A DNA stretch of 64,000 nucleotides from Paenibacillus pectinilyticus (lineage in GTDB: Bacteria; Bacillota; Bacilli; Paenibacillales; NBRC-103111), in assembly GCF_001700435.1 (NCBI RefSeq), contig NZ_LYPC01000019.1:42993-106992 (forward strand), given 5' to 3'. The notes beneath the pieces were generated by a model. The model was not told the origin of the DNA. It saw only the letters and a list, made by a program, of their open reading frames with translations, and did not search any database. This document shows positions 8,575-16,758 of the stretch, one piece after another. Each line of letters opens with the position of its first letter. Position 1 is the first letter of the stretch. A program made the position numbers and the translations under genes.

Positions 8575-9597
8575 TTATCTGTTCAGCACCTGATTGGATA
8601 CATCGCTGATCTGCTGTAATTCTTCATCGGTCAGTGTGAATTGCATCGCCTTCACATTCTCCTCGGCATGATGCGTCTTCGATGCGCCCGGGATCGCAAA
8701 AACGGTCTCGCCATGTGCATGTATTAACCAATTCAGCGCGATTTGTGTGGGCGAGGCATCATAGAGAATCGCAAGCTCATCCAGCTTATCGATCAGTGGC
8801 TTCGACTTCTGGAGCCCCGCCTTGCGGAAGGCCGAAGTGAATTTACGCGGACCTTTGATCGCCTTCACAAGCGCCGGATTCTTGTGAAACTTGCCGCTGA
8901 GAATCCCTTGCTCTAGCGGTGAATATGCGATTATGGCGATTCCCAGCTCTTGCGCGGCTGCCATAATGCCATTGTGTTCAATGCGGCGATCCAGCAAGCT
9001 GTATTTCACTTGGTTGGAAATGAGCCGGAGTCCGTGCTCTCGCAGGACTTTGTCCGCTTCACGCATTTTGGCGGCAGAGAAGTTGCTGACCCCTACGTTC
9101 TGGATCTTGCCCTGCTTCACGAGTTCAGCCATCGCGTTCATCTCCGCCCGAACCGACGAGAAGGAGAACGGCTGATGCACCTGATGCAGCTCAATGGTCC
9201 GATTCTCCAGCAGTCGGATGCGCTCGTCGATGGTGCTCGTAATGCTGCCCGCCGTGCGGAGCAGCGGCCACCATTTCGTCGCAATATGCGCGCCCTCCGC
9301 CAAAGGACCCGCTTCGCGCAGCGCCTCGGCTAGCATTTGCTCGGATTGTCCTTTGCCATACACCTCTGCTGTATCAAACCAATTGATCCCGCCCTTGAGA
9401 CTGGTTTGAACAATGCTGCGCACATCTTCTTTCTTCAACACCGGCCAAAACTTGCCGACCATCCCTTGCCCATTGCTGAATTGCCAGCAACCAAGCCCAA
9501 GTGGCGACAGGGACAATGACGAGCTGCCCATCTGCCTGCGTACCGCTTTCCCCACCATACTTTTCACCCAATCCTCGCTATGATGTGATTCTTCCAT
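8575..9597 (-). CDS. aldo/keto reductase
   Basis: 340-residue NADPH-dependent oxidoreductase with a TIM-barrel fold. The catalytic tetrad is present: D75 and Y80 (FDTAEVYG), K108 (ATKWW) and H141 (HQVHQPF). The cofactor segment near the C-terminus (AIPGASKTHHAEEN) is also typical. The first ATG (9597) has no ribosome binding site; a GTG about 11 codons in, or later ATGs (residues 14 and 23), could be the true start since conservation begins near residue 23. Substrate unknown. It stands alone between the peptidase gene and the sugar operon. Confidence 0.92.
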   Translation of the reverse strand: MEESHHSEDWVKSMVGKAVRRQMGSSSLSLSPLGLGCWQFSNGQGMVGKFWPVLKKEDVRSIVQTSLKGGINWFDTAEVYGKGQSEQMLAEALREAGPLAEGAHIATKWWPLLRTAGSITSTIDERIRLLENRTIELHQVHQPFSFSSVRAEMNAMAELVKQGKIQNVGVSNFSAAKMREADKVLREHGLRLISNQVKYSLLDRRIEHNGIMAAAQELGIAIIAYSPLEQGILSGKFHKNPALVKAIKGPRKFTSAFRKAGLQKSKPLIDKLDELAILYDASPTQIALNWLIHAHGETVFAIPGASKTHHAEENVKAMQFTLTDEELQQISDVSNQVLNR

Positions 9598-9693
9598 TAT
9601 TATACACGATATGGCGGAGAATCACCCGATTTGAGATTGGGGACGCCTAGCAAGGGGATGGCCTCTATTTCCCTTTTATTACTAGCATTATGT

Positions 9694-11007
9694 TTATTGG
9701 AATTGTGGCAAATAAGCTTTGTTTTCTGCAAGGATATCATCTAACAACGGCTTCGCGATATCTACAGATCCTACCAACGGGTGAATCGTGAGGGCTTGCA
9801 GTGCAGCATCATAATCGCCTTTCACAGCGGCCTCTACGGCAAGCTCCTCATACGCTTTCACGACCTGCAGTAGCCCGCGAATCTTCGCATTCATAGGCGT
9901 TGTGATCTGCACCGGTTTCGGTCCATCCGAGCCTATCACACAGTTCACTTCGATGGACGCATCGTCAGGCAGACTAGGAATCGTGCCGTTATTTTTCACG
10001 TTGACAATCTGAATGTCCTTCTTGTTATTGTATATCGACGAGACCAAATTAAGCGCGGCATCCGAATAATACGCGCCTCCCCGCTGCTCCAATTGCTTCG
10101 GCTTAATGGCAAGGTTCGGATCTTTATACAGCTCGAACAGCTCCTGTTCCACCTTTTTAACAATCTCGGCCCTAGTTCCCACTTTATCGACTTCTTCTAA
10201 CTGCTTCTTCAACATCTTCTCCTTCATATAGAAGTATCGGTGGTACGCACAAGGAAGGGCGCCCATAGAACGGATAAAATCTTGACTCCAAGCGAAGCCA
10301 GGAATATTTTGCATCGTAAATTTGCTCTCACCAGAAGCTTGAAATAGAAGGTCGTCTGTGCGATCAACGCCATCCACCCAAATTTTGGTCGTCCAGTTCA
10401 GATGGTTGATACCCACCATTTCAATATCAATTTTGGATACATCGACTTCCATTACGTCCGCAATTTGCATTTTCGTTTCTATAGGCAGGTTGCATAAGCC
10501 GACTGTGCGAACTTTGGAGTACTTTAAGACCGCTTCAGTCACCATACCTGCGGGATTCGTGAAATTGACTAAGAAAGCGTTAGGAGCCAACTCTTCGATA
10601 TCTTTACAAATATCCAATATGACAGGAATCGTACGCAATCCCTTAGCAAACCCACCCGCGCCTGTTGTTTCCTGACCGATACAGTGATATTTCAGCGGTA
10701 TCCGCTCATCGCGGCCACGCGCGTCCAGCAAGCCAATCCGCATTTGTGTCATGACAAAATCGGCATCCCGAATAGCTTCGCGTCGGTCATACGTCAAGTG
10801 AATCGTGATGGGAACATTCGCTTTTTCCAGCATTCTTTTAGCTAAACTTCCTATGATCTCTAGTTTCTCCCGACCCGCTTCAATATCAACTAAGTAGAGA
10901 TCCTTAACAGGCAGTTCTTCATACCGTTTGATAAAACCCTCGATCAATTCCGGGGTATAGGAAGATCCGCCGCCGATAACTGCTACTTTTAAGTATGTTT
11001 TTCTCAT
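9694..11007 (-). CDS. GH4 family 6-phospho-glycosidase
   Basis: 437-residue NAD+- and metal-dependent glycosidase that cleaves phosphorylated disaccharides by a redox elimination mechanism. Seen: N-terminal NAD loop GGGSSYTPE, NFTNPAG near 148, the metal-ligand Cys in GLCNLP, the metal-ligand His in GINHLNW, and RGGAYYSDAA with the conserved Tyr. The closest named type is 6-phospho-beta-glucosidase (LicH/ChbF-like). It is the last gene of a five-gene operon and overlaps the kinase gene by four bases. Together with an ABC importer and a sugar kinase it suggests import of an unphosphorylated disaccharide, phosphorylation inside, then cleavage. Candidate substrates are chitobiose or a beta-glucoside. 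Confidence 0.93.
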   Translation of the reverse strand: MRKTYLKVAVIGGGSSYTPELIEGFIKRYEELPVKDLYLVDIEAGREKLEIIGSLAKRMLEKANVPITIHLTYDRREAIRDADFVMTQMRIGLLDARGRDERIPLKYHCIGQETTGAGGFAKGLRTIPVILDICKDIEELAPNAFLVNFTNPAGMVTEAVLKYSKVRTVGLCNLPIETKMQIADVMEVDVSKIDIEMVGINHLNWTTKIWVDGVDRTDDLLFQASGESKFTMQNIPGFAWSQDFIRSMGALPCAYHRYFYMKEKMLKKQLEEVDKVGTRAEIVKKVEQELFELYKDPNLAIKPKQLEQRGGAYYSDAALNLVSSIYNNKKDIQIVNVKNNGTIPSLPDDASIEVNCVIGSDGPKPVQITTPMNAKIRGLLQVVKAYEELAVEAAVKGDYDAALQALTIHPLVGSVDIAKPLLDDILAENKAYLPQFQ

Positions 11008-11999
11008 TGTTGTTCATATCCTCCATATTCACTGAATCGCCGATGCGTCCCTTCTGACGTTGGGATTTGCAAATGATCGAATGCCAGCAAAATGGCACCG
11101 TACACCGGCGCCATTTCCGGTATCATCAATTCGACGTTCGGATTCTCTGTTTCTAAAGTGTTGCGTAGTTCCTCAAGCAGATGAGGATTGCGCCCTTTTT
11201 GAAGGACGCTGCCAATGAGTACGACAGGGACTGTGTCCCCTTTGAAGCCGCCAAGCTTGCGAATCACGGCATTACCTGTGACCCCTAGCTCCTTACCTGC
11301 TTCTTTCAGCAGCCGGATCGCCAGCTCATCGCCTGCATCTGCCGCAGCATGTAAGCTTATCGTTAATGCACCTTCGCGAATTTGCTGAATATTACGTTCA
11401 AGGAAATGATCGACCAACGCTTCCATCGTCGAATAGCCGAAATAAGCCAGTAGCTTATCAGGCAGACTGGAGGCTATTTCGCGCCCCTCCCAAGATCTGA
11501 CGGCCGTCCGAAACATCGTCGTCGCCATGTAATTGGCCCCTAGGCTGTCACCGTACAGATAGCCGACACCCCCGACCTGAACAGTTGCTCCAGCCTCATT
11601 CCTGCCTGCTGCATTCGTACCGCTGCCACAGATCAGGACAATGCCTACATTGCGCAAACTACCCGTTCGAAGTCCCGCCATTGTATCTGGCGCCATATCC
11701 CAGCGCGCGAATGGAAGTTGAGAGAGTGCCTTGCGTACGATCTCATGATCATGAGGGCGATCAAGTCCAGCCAAGGCATATTGAGCAAAGGCCATATCCG
11801 AATACGAAAGACTCGCAGCATGCAGAGCTTGTTCTATCGATTCCTTGATAGCAGCATAGGCTTGATCGATCCCTACAACTTGATGGTTGCTGGACCCGGA
11901 TATGCCACTGCTGATTTTGTGACCATCTCGATCTACAATGACCGCATACGTCTTAGAGCCGCCGCCATCAACACCAAGAATATAGGTTTCCGTACTCAT
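11004..11999 (-). CDS. BadF/BadG-type N-acetylglucosamine kinase family protein
   Basis: 331-residue ASKHA-fold kinase. The phosphate-1 motif GVDGGGSKTYAV is at residues 9-20, the phosphate-2 region LICGSGTNAAGRN follows, and VGGVGYLYGDSLGANY is characteristic of GlcNAc kinases of the BadF/BadG/BcrA/BcrD family. The ATG follows GGAGG and overlaps the end of the permease gene (ATGA), indicating translational coupling. In this operon it is the only candidate to phosphorylate the imported sugar before the GH4 enzyme acts. Whether it acts on a mono- or a disaccharide is inference. Confidence 0.92.
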   Translation of the reverse strand: MSTETYILGVDGGGSKTYAVIVDRDGHKISSGISGSSNHQVVGIDQAYAAIKESIEQALHAASLSYSDMAFAQYALAGLDRPHDHEIVRKALSQLPFARWDMAPDTMAGLRTGSLRNVGIVLICGSGTNAAGRNEAGATVQVGGVGYLYGDSLGANYMATTMFRTAVRSWEGREIASSLPDKLLAYFGYSTMEALVDHFLERNIQQIREGALTISLHAAADAGDELAIRLLKEAGKELGVTGNAVIRKLGGFKGDTVPVVLIGSVLQKGRNPHLLEELRNTLETENPNVELMIPEMAPVYGAILLAFDHLQIPTSEGTHRRFSEYGGYEQQ

Positions 12000-12919
12000 T
12001 CTTTGACTCCTCCCGCTGTTACGCCTCCAATAATGTACTTATATAGGAACAGCGAAATGACGACAGGAGGCAGCGATGCCAGGAATCCGCCTGCGGTCAT
12101 AGAACCCCAATCGATACTGTGCTTGCCCACAAATTCTGCAATCATGATTGGCAGTGTTTTGGACGCGTACGTTTGAGTGAAGGCATTCGCAAAAAGGAAT
12201 TCATCCCACGCATTTAAAAAGACAAAAATCGCTGTAGCCGCAATCCCAGGCATGGAGAGTGGAAGAATGATGCGAAACATGGTGCGCAGACGACTGCAGC
12301 CATCCACATAGGACGCTTCTTCCAGTTCCTTGGGAATGGATTGGAAATATCCAGCCAAGAGCCAAACAACATAGGGCAAGCTGAATGATGTATAAGCGAA
12401 GATCAACGCCCATACTGAATCGAGCAAAGGCGGCGTTTGAAATAACACGATGCCTGTAAATGGGATATCTAACTTGATGCCATCCCGAATCATGATATAC
12501 AGCGGTGTAATAATACTGATCGAAGGCATGATTTGCATAGCTAATACGACGAACAACCCCGTTTTACGAAACGGAAAATTAATTCGTGAAAACGCATATG
12601 CCGCAAATACACCGACAAATATCGAAATCACCGTGACCATCACGGACACGACGACACTATTTTTCAAAGCGCTGGCGAACATGACCGCATTGCTTCCCGT
12701 GAGAAGGCCGATGTAATTTTGGAATGTCGGCGAATGCGGAATGATATGTCCGTTGATAAGCTCGACTTCCCGAGATATCGAAGATAGAAACAAATAGACA
12801 AAAGGGGCTAACGTAAAAATCGTCAATCCGATCAAGCCGAGCCACAAATAAAACGGTGGAAATAAATCCGTGCTGGACGCCTTAAATAGCTGGCCCCATC
12901 TATTCTTTTTGGTGTGCAT
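11996..12919 (-). CDS. sugar ABC transporter permease (MalG-like)
   Basis: 307 residues with six membrane segments and the EAA loop EEASYVDGCSRLRTMFRIILPLS, which contacts the ATPase. It is a carbohydrate (CUT1) inner-membrane permease of the MalG type. The start has AGGGAGGTG upstream. It lies 19 bases after the partner permease and overlaps the kinase gene. No ATPase gene is in the operon, so a shared MsmX-type ATPase elsewhere is expected, as is usual for CUT1 systems in Bacilli. Confidence 0.95.
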   Translation of the reverse strand: MHTKKNRWGQLFKASSTDLFPPFYLWLGLIGLTIFTLAPFVYLFLSSISREVELINGHIIPHSPTFQNYIGLLTGSNAVMFASALKNSVVVSVMVTVISIFVGVFAAYAFSRINFPFRKTGLFVVLAMQIMPSISIITPLYIMIRDGIKLDIPFTGIVLFQTPPLLDSVWALIFAYTSFSLPYVVWLLAGYFQSIPKELEEASYVDGCSRLRTMFRIILPLSMPGIAATAIFVFLNAWDEFLFANAFTQTYASKTLPIMIAEFVGKHSIDWGSMTAGGFLASLPPVVISLFLYKYIIGGVTAGGVKE

Positions 12920-12938
12920 GCTTTCACCTCCCTAACAG

Positions 12939-13847
12939 CTAATCTTCTTTTTTATTCAACATACGTATATAAATGATAGCCAGAAGAAGAATGACGATTG
13001 CTGTCATACAGGCCATGGCTGATGCCTTCCCGAGAAAGAAATAACGAAATGCATTATTAAAGGTTAGGTAAGAAACAGAGGTTGTCGCATCTCCGGTGAA
13101 AACGGTCAGCACGTCGTAAACCTTGAACGCACCCATTGTCCGTAGAACGAGCGCCATCATGACCGAAGGTGCAATCTGCGGAATGGTAATATAACGAATT
13201 TTCTTCCAAAACCCGGCCCCATCCAGCATCGCCGCTTCATATAAATCAGATGAAATAGACTGCAGTCCAGCTAGCAAAATAATGGTGATGAAAGGCGTCA
13301 TCTTCCATACGTCAGCAAGGATGACGAAATAAATTAAGTGGCTGGAATCCGCCAGCCATACAGGATTCACATCTGGCGCAAGCAAATGAAGCTGATGTAA
13401 AACAACCGTGATCCCGCCGTATCCAGGCGTCAAAAGCCATTGCCAGGTCAAACCGTTAACCAAGGTTAGCAGCGCCCAAGGAATAATAATGATCGCTCGG
13501 AAGAACGATCTCCCCTTAAAGGTCTGGTTCAGCAGCAGCGCGCTGATGAAACCAAAGAACAACTCCAATACGACGGATAACACAGTAAAGACTAACGTTC
13601 TGTTCATCGAAAGTTGGAAATCCGCACTTTTCAGCACGTCCAGATAATTCTTAAACCCGACATAAAAGGAGCCTGAGCCTTCCATTAAGTTGTACTGGTA
13701 AAAGCTCCAAACGATCGTTTGGTATACGGGATAGACAAACGTTTTTACGAGTAAATAAGCTGTAGGCAAGATGAATAAAAGAGCCATTAGCACGTTTTTC
13801 TGTTCATGGTTCAGCGTCTTTTTTTTGCTATTGAAGGTTTTATTCAT
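12939..13847 (-). CDS. sugar ABC transporter permease (MalF-like)
   Basis: 302 residues, six membrane segments, EAA loop YEAAMLDGAGFWKKIRYITIPQIAPS. It pairs with the downstream permease to form the channel of a CUT1 importer. The start follows AGGGAGGATCT. A hairpin separates it from the binding-protein gene. Confidence 0.95.
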   Translation of the reverse strand: MNKTFNSKKKTLNHEQKNVLMALLFILPTAYLLVKTFVYPVYQTIVWSFYQYNLMEGSGSFYVGFKNYLDVLKSADFQLSMNRTLVFTVLSVVLELFFGFISALLLNQTFKGRSFFRAIIIIPWALLTLVNGLTWQWLLTPGYGGITVVLHQLHLLAPDVNPVWLADSSHLIYFVILADVWKMTPFITIILLAGLQSISSDLYEAAMLDGAGFWKKIRYITIPQIAPSVMMALVLRTMGAFKVYDVLTVFTGDATTSVSYLTFNNAFRYFFLGKASAMACMTAIVILLLAIIYIRMLNKKED

Positions 13848-13868
13848 AGATCCTCCCTAGGAAGAGTT

Positions 13869-13903
13869 TTGCGGGCTGTATGCCGGAAAAGAGCAGCCCG
13901 CAA
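13869..13903 (-). other. intercistronic hairpin after the binding-protein gene
   Basis: Ten-base perfect stem TTGCGGGCTG / CAGCCCGCAA between the binding-protein stop (13915) and the first permease start (13847). There is no T-run on the minus strand, so it is more likely a 3' stabiliser that favours binding-protein mRNA than a full terminator. Confidence 0.6.
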
Positions 13904-13914
13904 GTTCCCGCCTA

Positions 13915-15282
13915 TCATTTTGATGTAGAATCGGCAATGGCTTTCTCAATTTTTTGCGCGGCTTCATTCAAAGCATCTTCTGGCGTTTTTTGTCCAAGCA
14001 GTGCCTGATGCAGGTCAGCGGCCAGAATATCAGACCAGTTCACATAACCTGGCGCATTCGGACGATCGTGACCATAGTTGTATTGCTCGGAAATTTTACC
14101 AACTGTTTTTGTTGTGTCCGCCGCAAGAAGCTCGGGGTCTTTATATAAACTTTGAAGAACCGGGTATTGACCTTCCATTTTAAACTCATCCAGTTGATAA
14201 TCTCTTTCTCCAATCCATTTCAGGAAGGCAAGAGCCGCTTGTTTATGCTTGCTGCTCTTCATAAGAGCCAGGCCTTCAGAACCTGTAACCGCTGAGGATA
14301 CAACATTACCTTGACCAGGCATTAAGCCGACATCGGTTTTATCTACTACATTAGATTTCGTGGGATCGTTCAAATCGGGATAATGCCCTTCCCACGCGCT
14401 GATCATAGCCAATTTGCCCGCAGAGAACGCACGCGTAACATCTTCTTCTGACCACTGCAAGCTTGCAGGATCCACCGTTTTATCTTTGTTAAGAATATCC
14501 ACCATGTACTTAAGCGCTTCCAATGCACCACCCTTATTAAAGGATGGCTTGCCGTTCGCATCGAAGAATTGTCCGCCGAACCCGTAGACTAAGCTTACGT
14601 AATCCGTAATTAGCGCCTCGGATTGCTTCCAGGACCAACCAGACGCGTAAATGCCGTTACCCGTGAGTTTCTTGGAAGCTTCGCGGAACTCATCCCATGT
14701 TTTCGGAGCATGATCAATACCGGCCTTCGCCAAGAGATCCTTGTTCCAGTAAAAGTGCTTCGTTCCTGAATACCACGGCATAGCCACTAAATGCCCATCA
14801 TACGTCACTGAGCCAAGGGATGATGGCGTCATTTTGCTTTGTACATCCTTAGGAATGACATTGCTCAGATCTTCAGCGAGATTGCCTTTATAAAATTGTC
14901 CCGCCCATATCGTATCCATCTCTACAACATCAAGATCTGCGGAGTTCGACATCGCGGAAAGCGTGATTTTGGAATATAAGGAGTTGTAGTCCACGCCCAT
15001 AATATTGACTTTAATTCCTGTCTGCTCGGTGAACTTCTTCACCATGGCAACCCGAGGGCTCTCTGCGCCTTTGGATACTGCCCAAAGCACATTAATTTCT
15101 TGGCCTTTCAGAGAGGGATCGCTGGTCTTGCTCCAATCCAACCCAGTAGCCGTCTGGGATCCGCTGCTATTTCCTTTATCCGTACTTTTCGCGGTTCCCC
15201 CCGTATCCGGTGTCCCGGCACAGCCAGCAAGCAGCACCAAACTCATCGCAGTCATCGTCAACACTTTCCATTCTTTCTTCAT
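13915..15282 (-). CDS. extracellular sugar-binding lipoprotein of ABC importer
   Basis: 455 residues. The signal peptide ends in the lipobox LLAGC, so the protein is lipid-anchored outside the membrane. The body is a family 1 solute-binding fold with DVVEMDTIWAGQFYKGNLAEDL, AMPWYSGTKHFYWNKDLL and a SAWEGHYPDL stretch typical of sugar-binding proteins. It is the first gene of the operon; GGAGGTG precedes the ATG. Two GntR operator candidates lie 121-243 bases upstream. Ligand unknown; the operon context points to an oligosaccharide, possibly an amino-sugar dimer. Confidence 0.95.
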   Translation of the reverse strand: MKKEWKVLTMTAMSLVLLAGCAGTPDTGGTAKSTDKGNSSGSQTATGLDWSKTSDPSLKGQEINVLWAVSKGAESPRVAMVKKFTEQTGIKVNIMGVDYNSLYSKITLSAMSNSADLDVVEMDTIWAGQFYKGNLAEDLSNVIPKDVQSKMTPSSLGSVTYDGHLVAMPWYSGTKHFYWNKDLLAKAGIDHAPKTWDEFREASKKLTGNGIYASGWSWKQSEALITDYVSLVYGFGGQFFDANGKPSFNKGGALEALKYMVDILNKDKTVDPASLQWSEEDVTRAFSAGKLAMISAWEGHYPDLNDPTKSNVVDKTDVGLMPGQGNVVSSAVTGSEGLALMKSSKHKQAALAFLKWIGERDYQLDEFKMEGQYPVLQSLYKDPELLAADTTKTVGKISEQYNYGHDRPNAPGYVNWSDILAADLHQALLGQKTPEDALNEAAQKIEKAIADSTSK

Positions 15283-15402
15283 ACCTACACCTCCGAATGA
15301 TATACTTGCCTAATTTGTTCCTATGAATTGAATAATCAAAGAGGATTGCATGGCAGCAAACATCGCCGCCTAAACTAAAACAAATTCAAACAATTCATCC
15401 TG

Positions 15403-15414
15403 TTGTTATAACAA
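15403..15414. promoter_or_regulatory. GntR operator candidate 1
   Basis: Perfect 12-base palindrome TTGTTATAACAA upstream of the ABC operon. The flank CAATTCAT just before it is shared with the site at 15514. Confidence 0.7.
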
Positions 15415-15513
15415 ATTAATCCAGCTTGATGCTCTTATTTACGGATCCCCCCAAAATCGTATCGCAACAGTCCTTCGAGATTTATCCAATACAACAATAA
15501 GCAATTCATTACG

Positions 15514-15525
15514 TTGTAGTAACAA
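15514..15525. promoter_or_regulatory. GntR operator candidate 2
   Basis: TTGTAGTAACAA, an imperfect copy of the same palindrome with the same CAATTCAT flank and AACAAAT downstream. It lies 111 bases from site 1. The rest of the 15283-15814 intergenic region is AT-rich; nothing else was recognised in it. Confidence 0.55.
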
Positions 15526-15747
15526 ATATGGATACAATCAACTTCAAATGACTGCTTTTATTAACCGAGTATAGTATGCTCACTGTGTTTGTGTCAATTA
15601 TAATTACATATTTTTTGTTTTAAAAATTTGTAAGCGATTTATAATGAGGTTAAATTTCATTTGTGTGAGGTTAAATGACACGTCTTTATTAATAGTAAAT
15701 AAATTTTTAATTTCAAGCTGGCTGTTATCTTATGTAAATTTATATTG

Positions 15748-15776
15748 TTGTTATAACAAATTTTCAATGGTATGAT
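15748..15776 (+). promoter_or_regulatory. gntR promoter overlapped by operator 3
   Basis: TTGTTA (15748-15753), 17-base spacer, TATGAT (15771-15776). The -35 box is the left half of a perfect TTGTTATAACAA palindrome (15748-15759), so the regulator bound there would block its own transcription. Confidence 0.72.
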
Positions 15777-15814
15777 GATGAAGGACAGTTCATATCTGGA
15801 GGTTATTCACTACA

Positions 15815-16531
15815 ATGAAAAAAGAGGGCATTGCACTTTATTATACAGTTAAGGAAAAGCTCCACGAAATGATTGAAGAAGGAAAATACGCACCAGGACA
15901 GCAATTTCCTACTGAATCTGAACTGTGCGAGAAGTTCGGTGTAAGCCGTACGACCATTCGACAGGCACTGAGTCAGCTGAAATTAGAAGGACACATCTAT
16001 CAGGTTCAAGGAAAAGGTACATTTGTCTCTTTACCTAAACTCGAACAGTCCGTCGCACCATACCGCAGCTTCAACGAGCAGCTCAAAGGACGCGGCCAAC
16101 AAATCGATACGAAAGTTGTTGAACTTACGGTCGTATCTGCCGATAAGCGGCTCGCGAAGAAGCTCGAGATTCTCGAACAGGATGCTGTGTTCCGTCTTGA
16201 AAGAATCCGATACGCGGATGATCTCCCGTTATTGTTTTCGATCACCTATATCCCATGGAAGGTGACTCCTGGGCTTATGAAGGAGGATTGCTTCGGTTCC
16301 TTGTATACGCTTATGAAAGAGAAATTTGCTGTCGAGCTGTCTCATTGCGTGGAATCCATTGAACCTATCCTCATGGATGAAGCCATCGGCAAGCATTTGA
16401 ACACCCCCGTTGGAGCTCCTAGCTTCTTACTCAATACGGTCACTTATGCGAAGAATAACAAACCTGTAGAATATTCACACGAAGTGTTTAGAGGGGATCG
16501 TGCTAAATTCACTATTGAACGGAAGTTTTGA
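15815..16531 (+). CDS. GntR family regulator with UTRA domain
   Basis: 238 residues. The N-terminal winged helix (about 8-72) has the GntR signature FPTESELCEKFGVSRTTIRQAL and VQGKGTFV; the C-terminal UTRA domain (about 90-232) binds a phosphorylated-sugar type effector in HutC/NagR/DasR relatives. GGAGG precedes the ATG. It is divergent from the ABC-kinase-GH4 operon, and three copies of one palindrome in the shared region, one on its own -35 box, make it the likely repressor of both. A hexose- or amino-sugar-6-phosphate effector is inferred from family and pathway. Confidence 0.95.
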   Translation: MKKEGIALYYTVKEKLHEMIEEGKYAPGQQFPTESELCEKFGVSRTTIRQALSQLKLEGHIYQVQGKGTFVSLPKLEQSVAPYRSFNEQLKGRGQQIDTKVVELTVVSADKRLAKKLEILEQDAVFRLERIRYADDLPLLFSITYIPWKVTPGLMKEDCFGSLYTLMKEKFAVELSHCVESIEPILMDEAIGKHLNTPVGAPSFLLNTVTYAKNNKPVEYSHEVFRGDRAKFTIERKF

Positions 16532-16612
16532 TCGATTGGGACCCGTCCTGCTGTTATTCACCGGGTAGCTAGGCTCCTCCCTTGTTTGGACTTTCCCCAA
16601 ATAGATGGAGGT

Positions 16613-16699
16613 AAAATACGAAAATAGCAGACCTACGTTCCGTAACTCTACGATCTATCGAGACTTCACTGAAATAGCGGAAACACGTTCCGTATTTCA
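16613..16699. repeat. two copies of an AAATAGC...ACGTTCCGTA palindromic repeat
   Basis: Copy 1 (about 16613-16646) and copy 2 (16670-16699) share AAATAGC and ACGTTCCGTA. Copy 2 folds into a hairpin (TGAAATA..CGGAA / TTCCG..TATTTCA). They lie in the 227-base gap between the gntR gene and the MFS gene and look like a genome-wide intergenic repeat. Confidence 0.55.
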
Positions 16700-16721
16700 A
16701 TCGTCTCCCGAATAAAAACCG

Positions 16722-16745
16722 CAAAAAGAGCTGCCGCAGCAGCTC
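16722..16745 (-). terminator. terminator of the DHA2 exporter gene
   Basis: Stem GAGCTGC / GCAGCTC, four-base loop, followed on the minus strand by TTTTT. Confidence 0.82.
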
Positions 16746-16758
16746 CTCCTTAACCAAC

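Noticed and set aside
15630..15643. cre-like TGTAAGCGATTTAT between gntR and the ABC operon
   Set aside because: Ends in AT instead of CA, so it does not meet the cre consensus.
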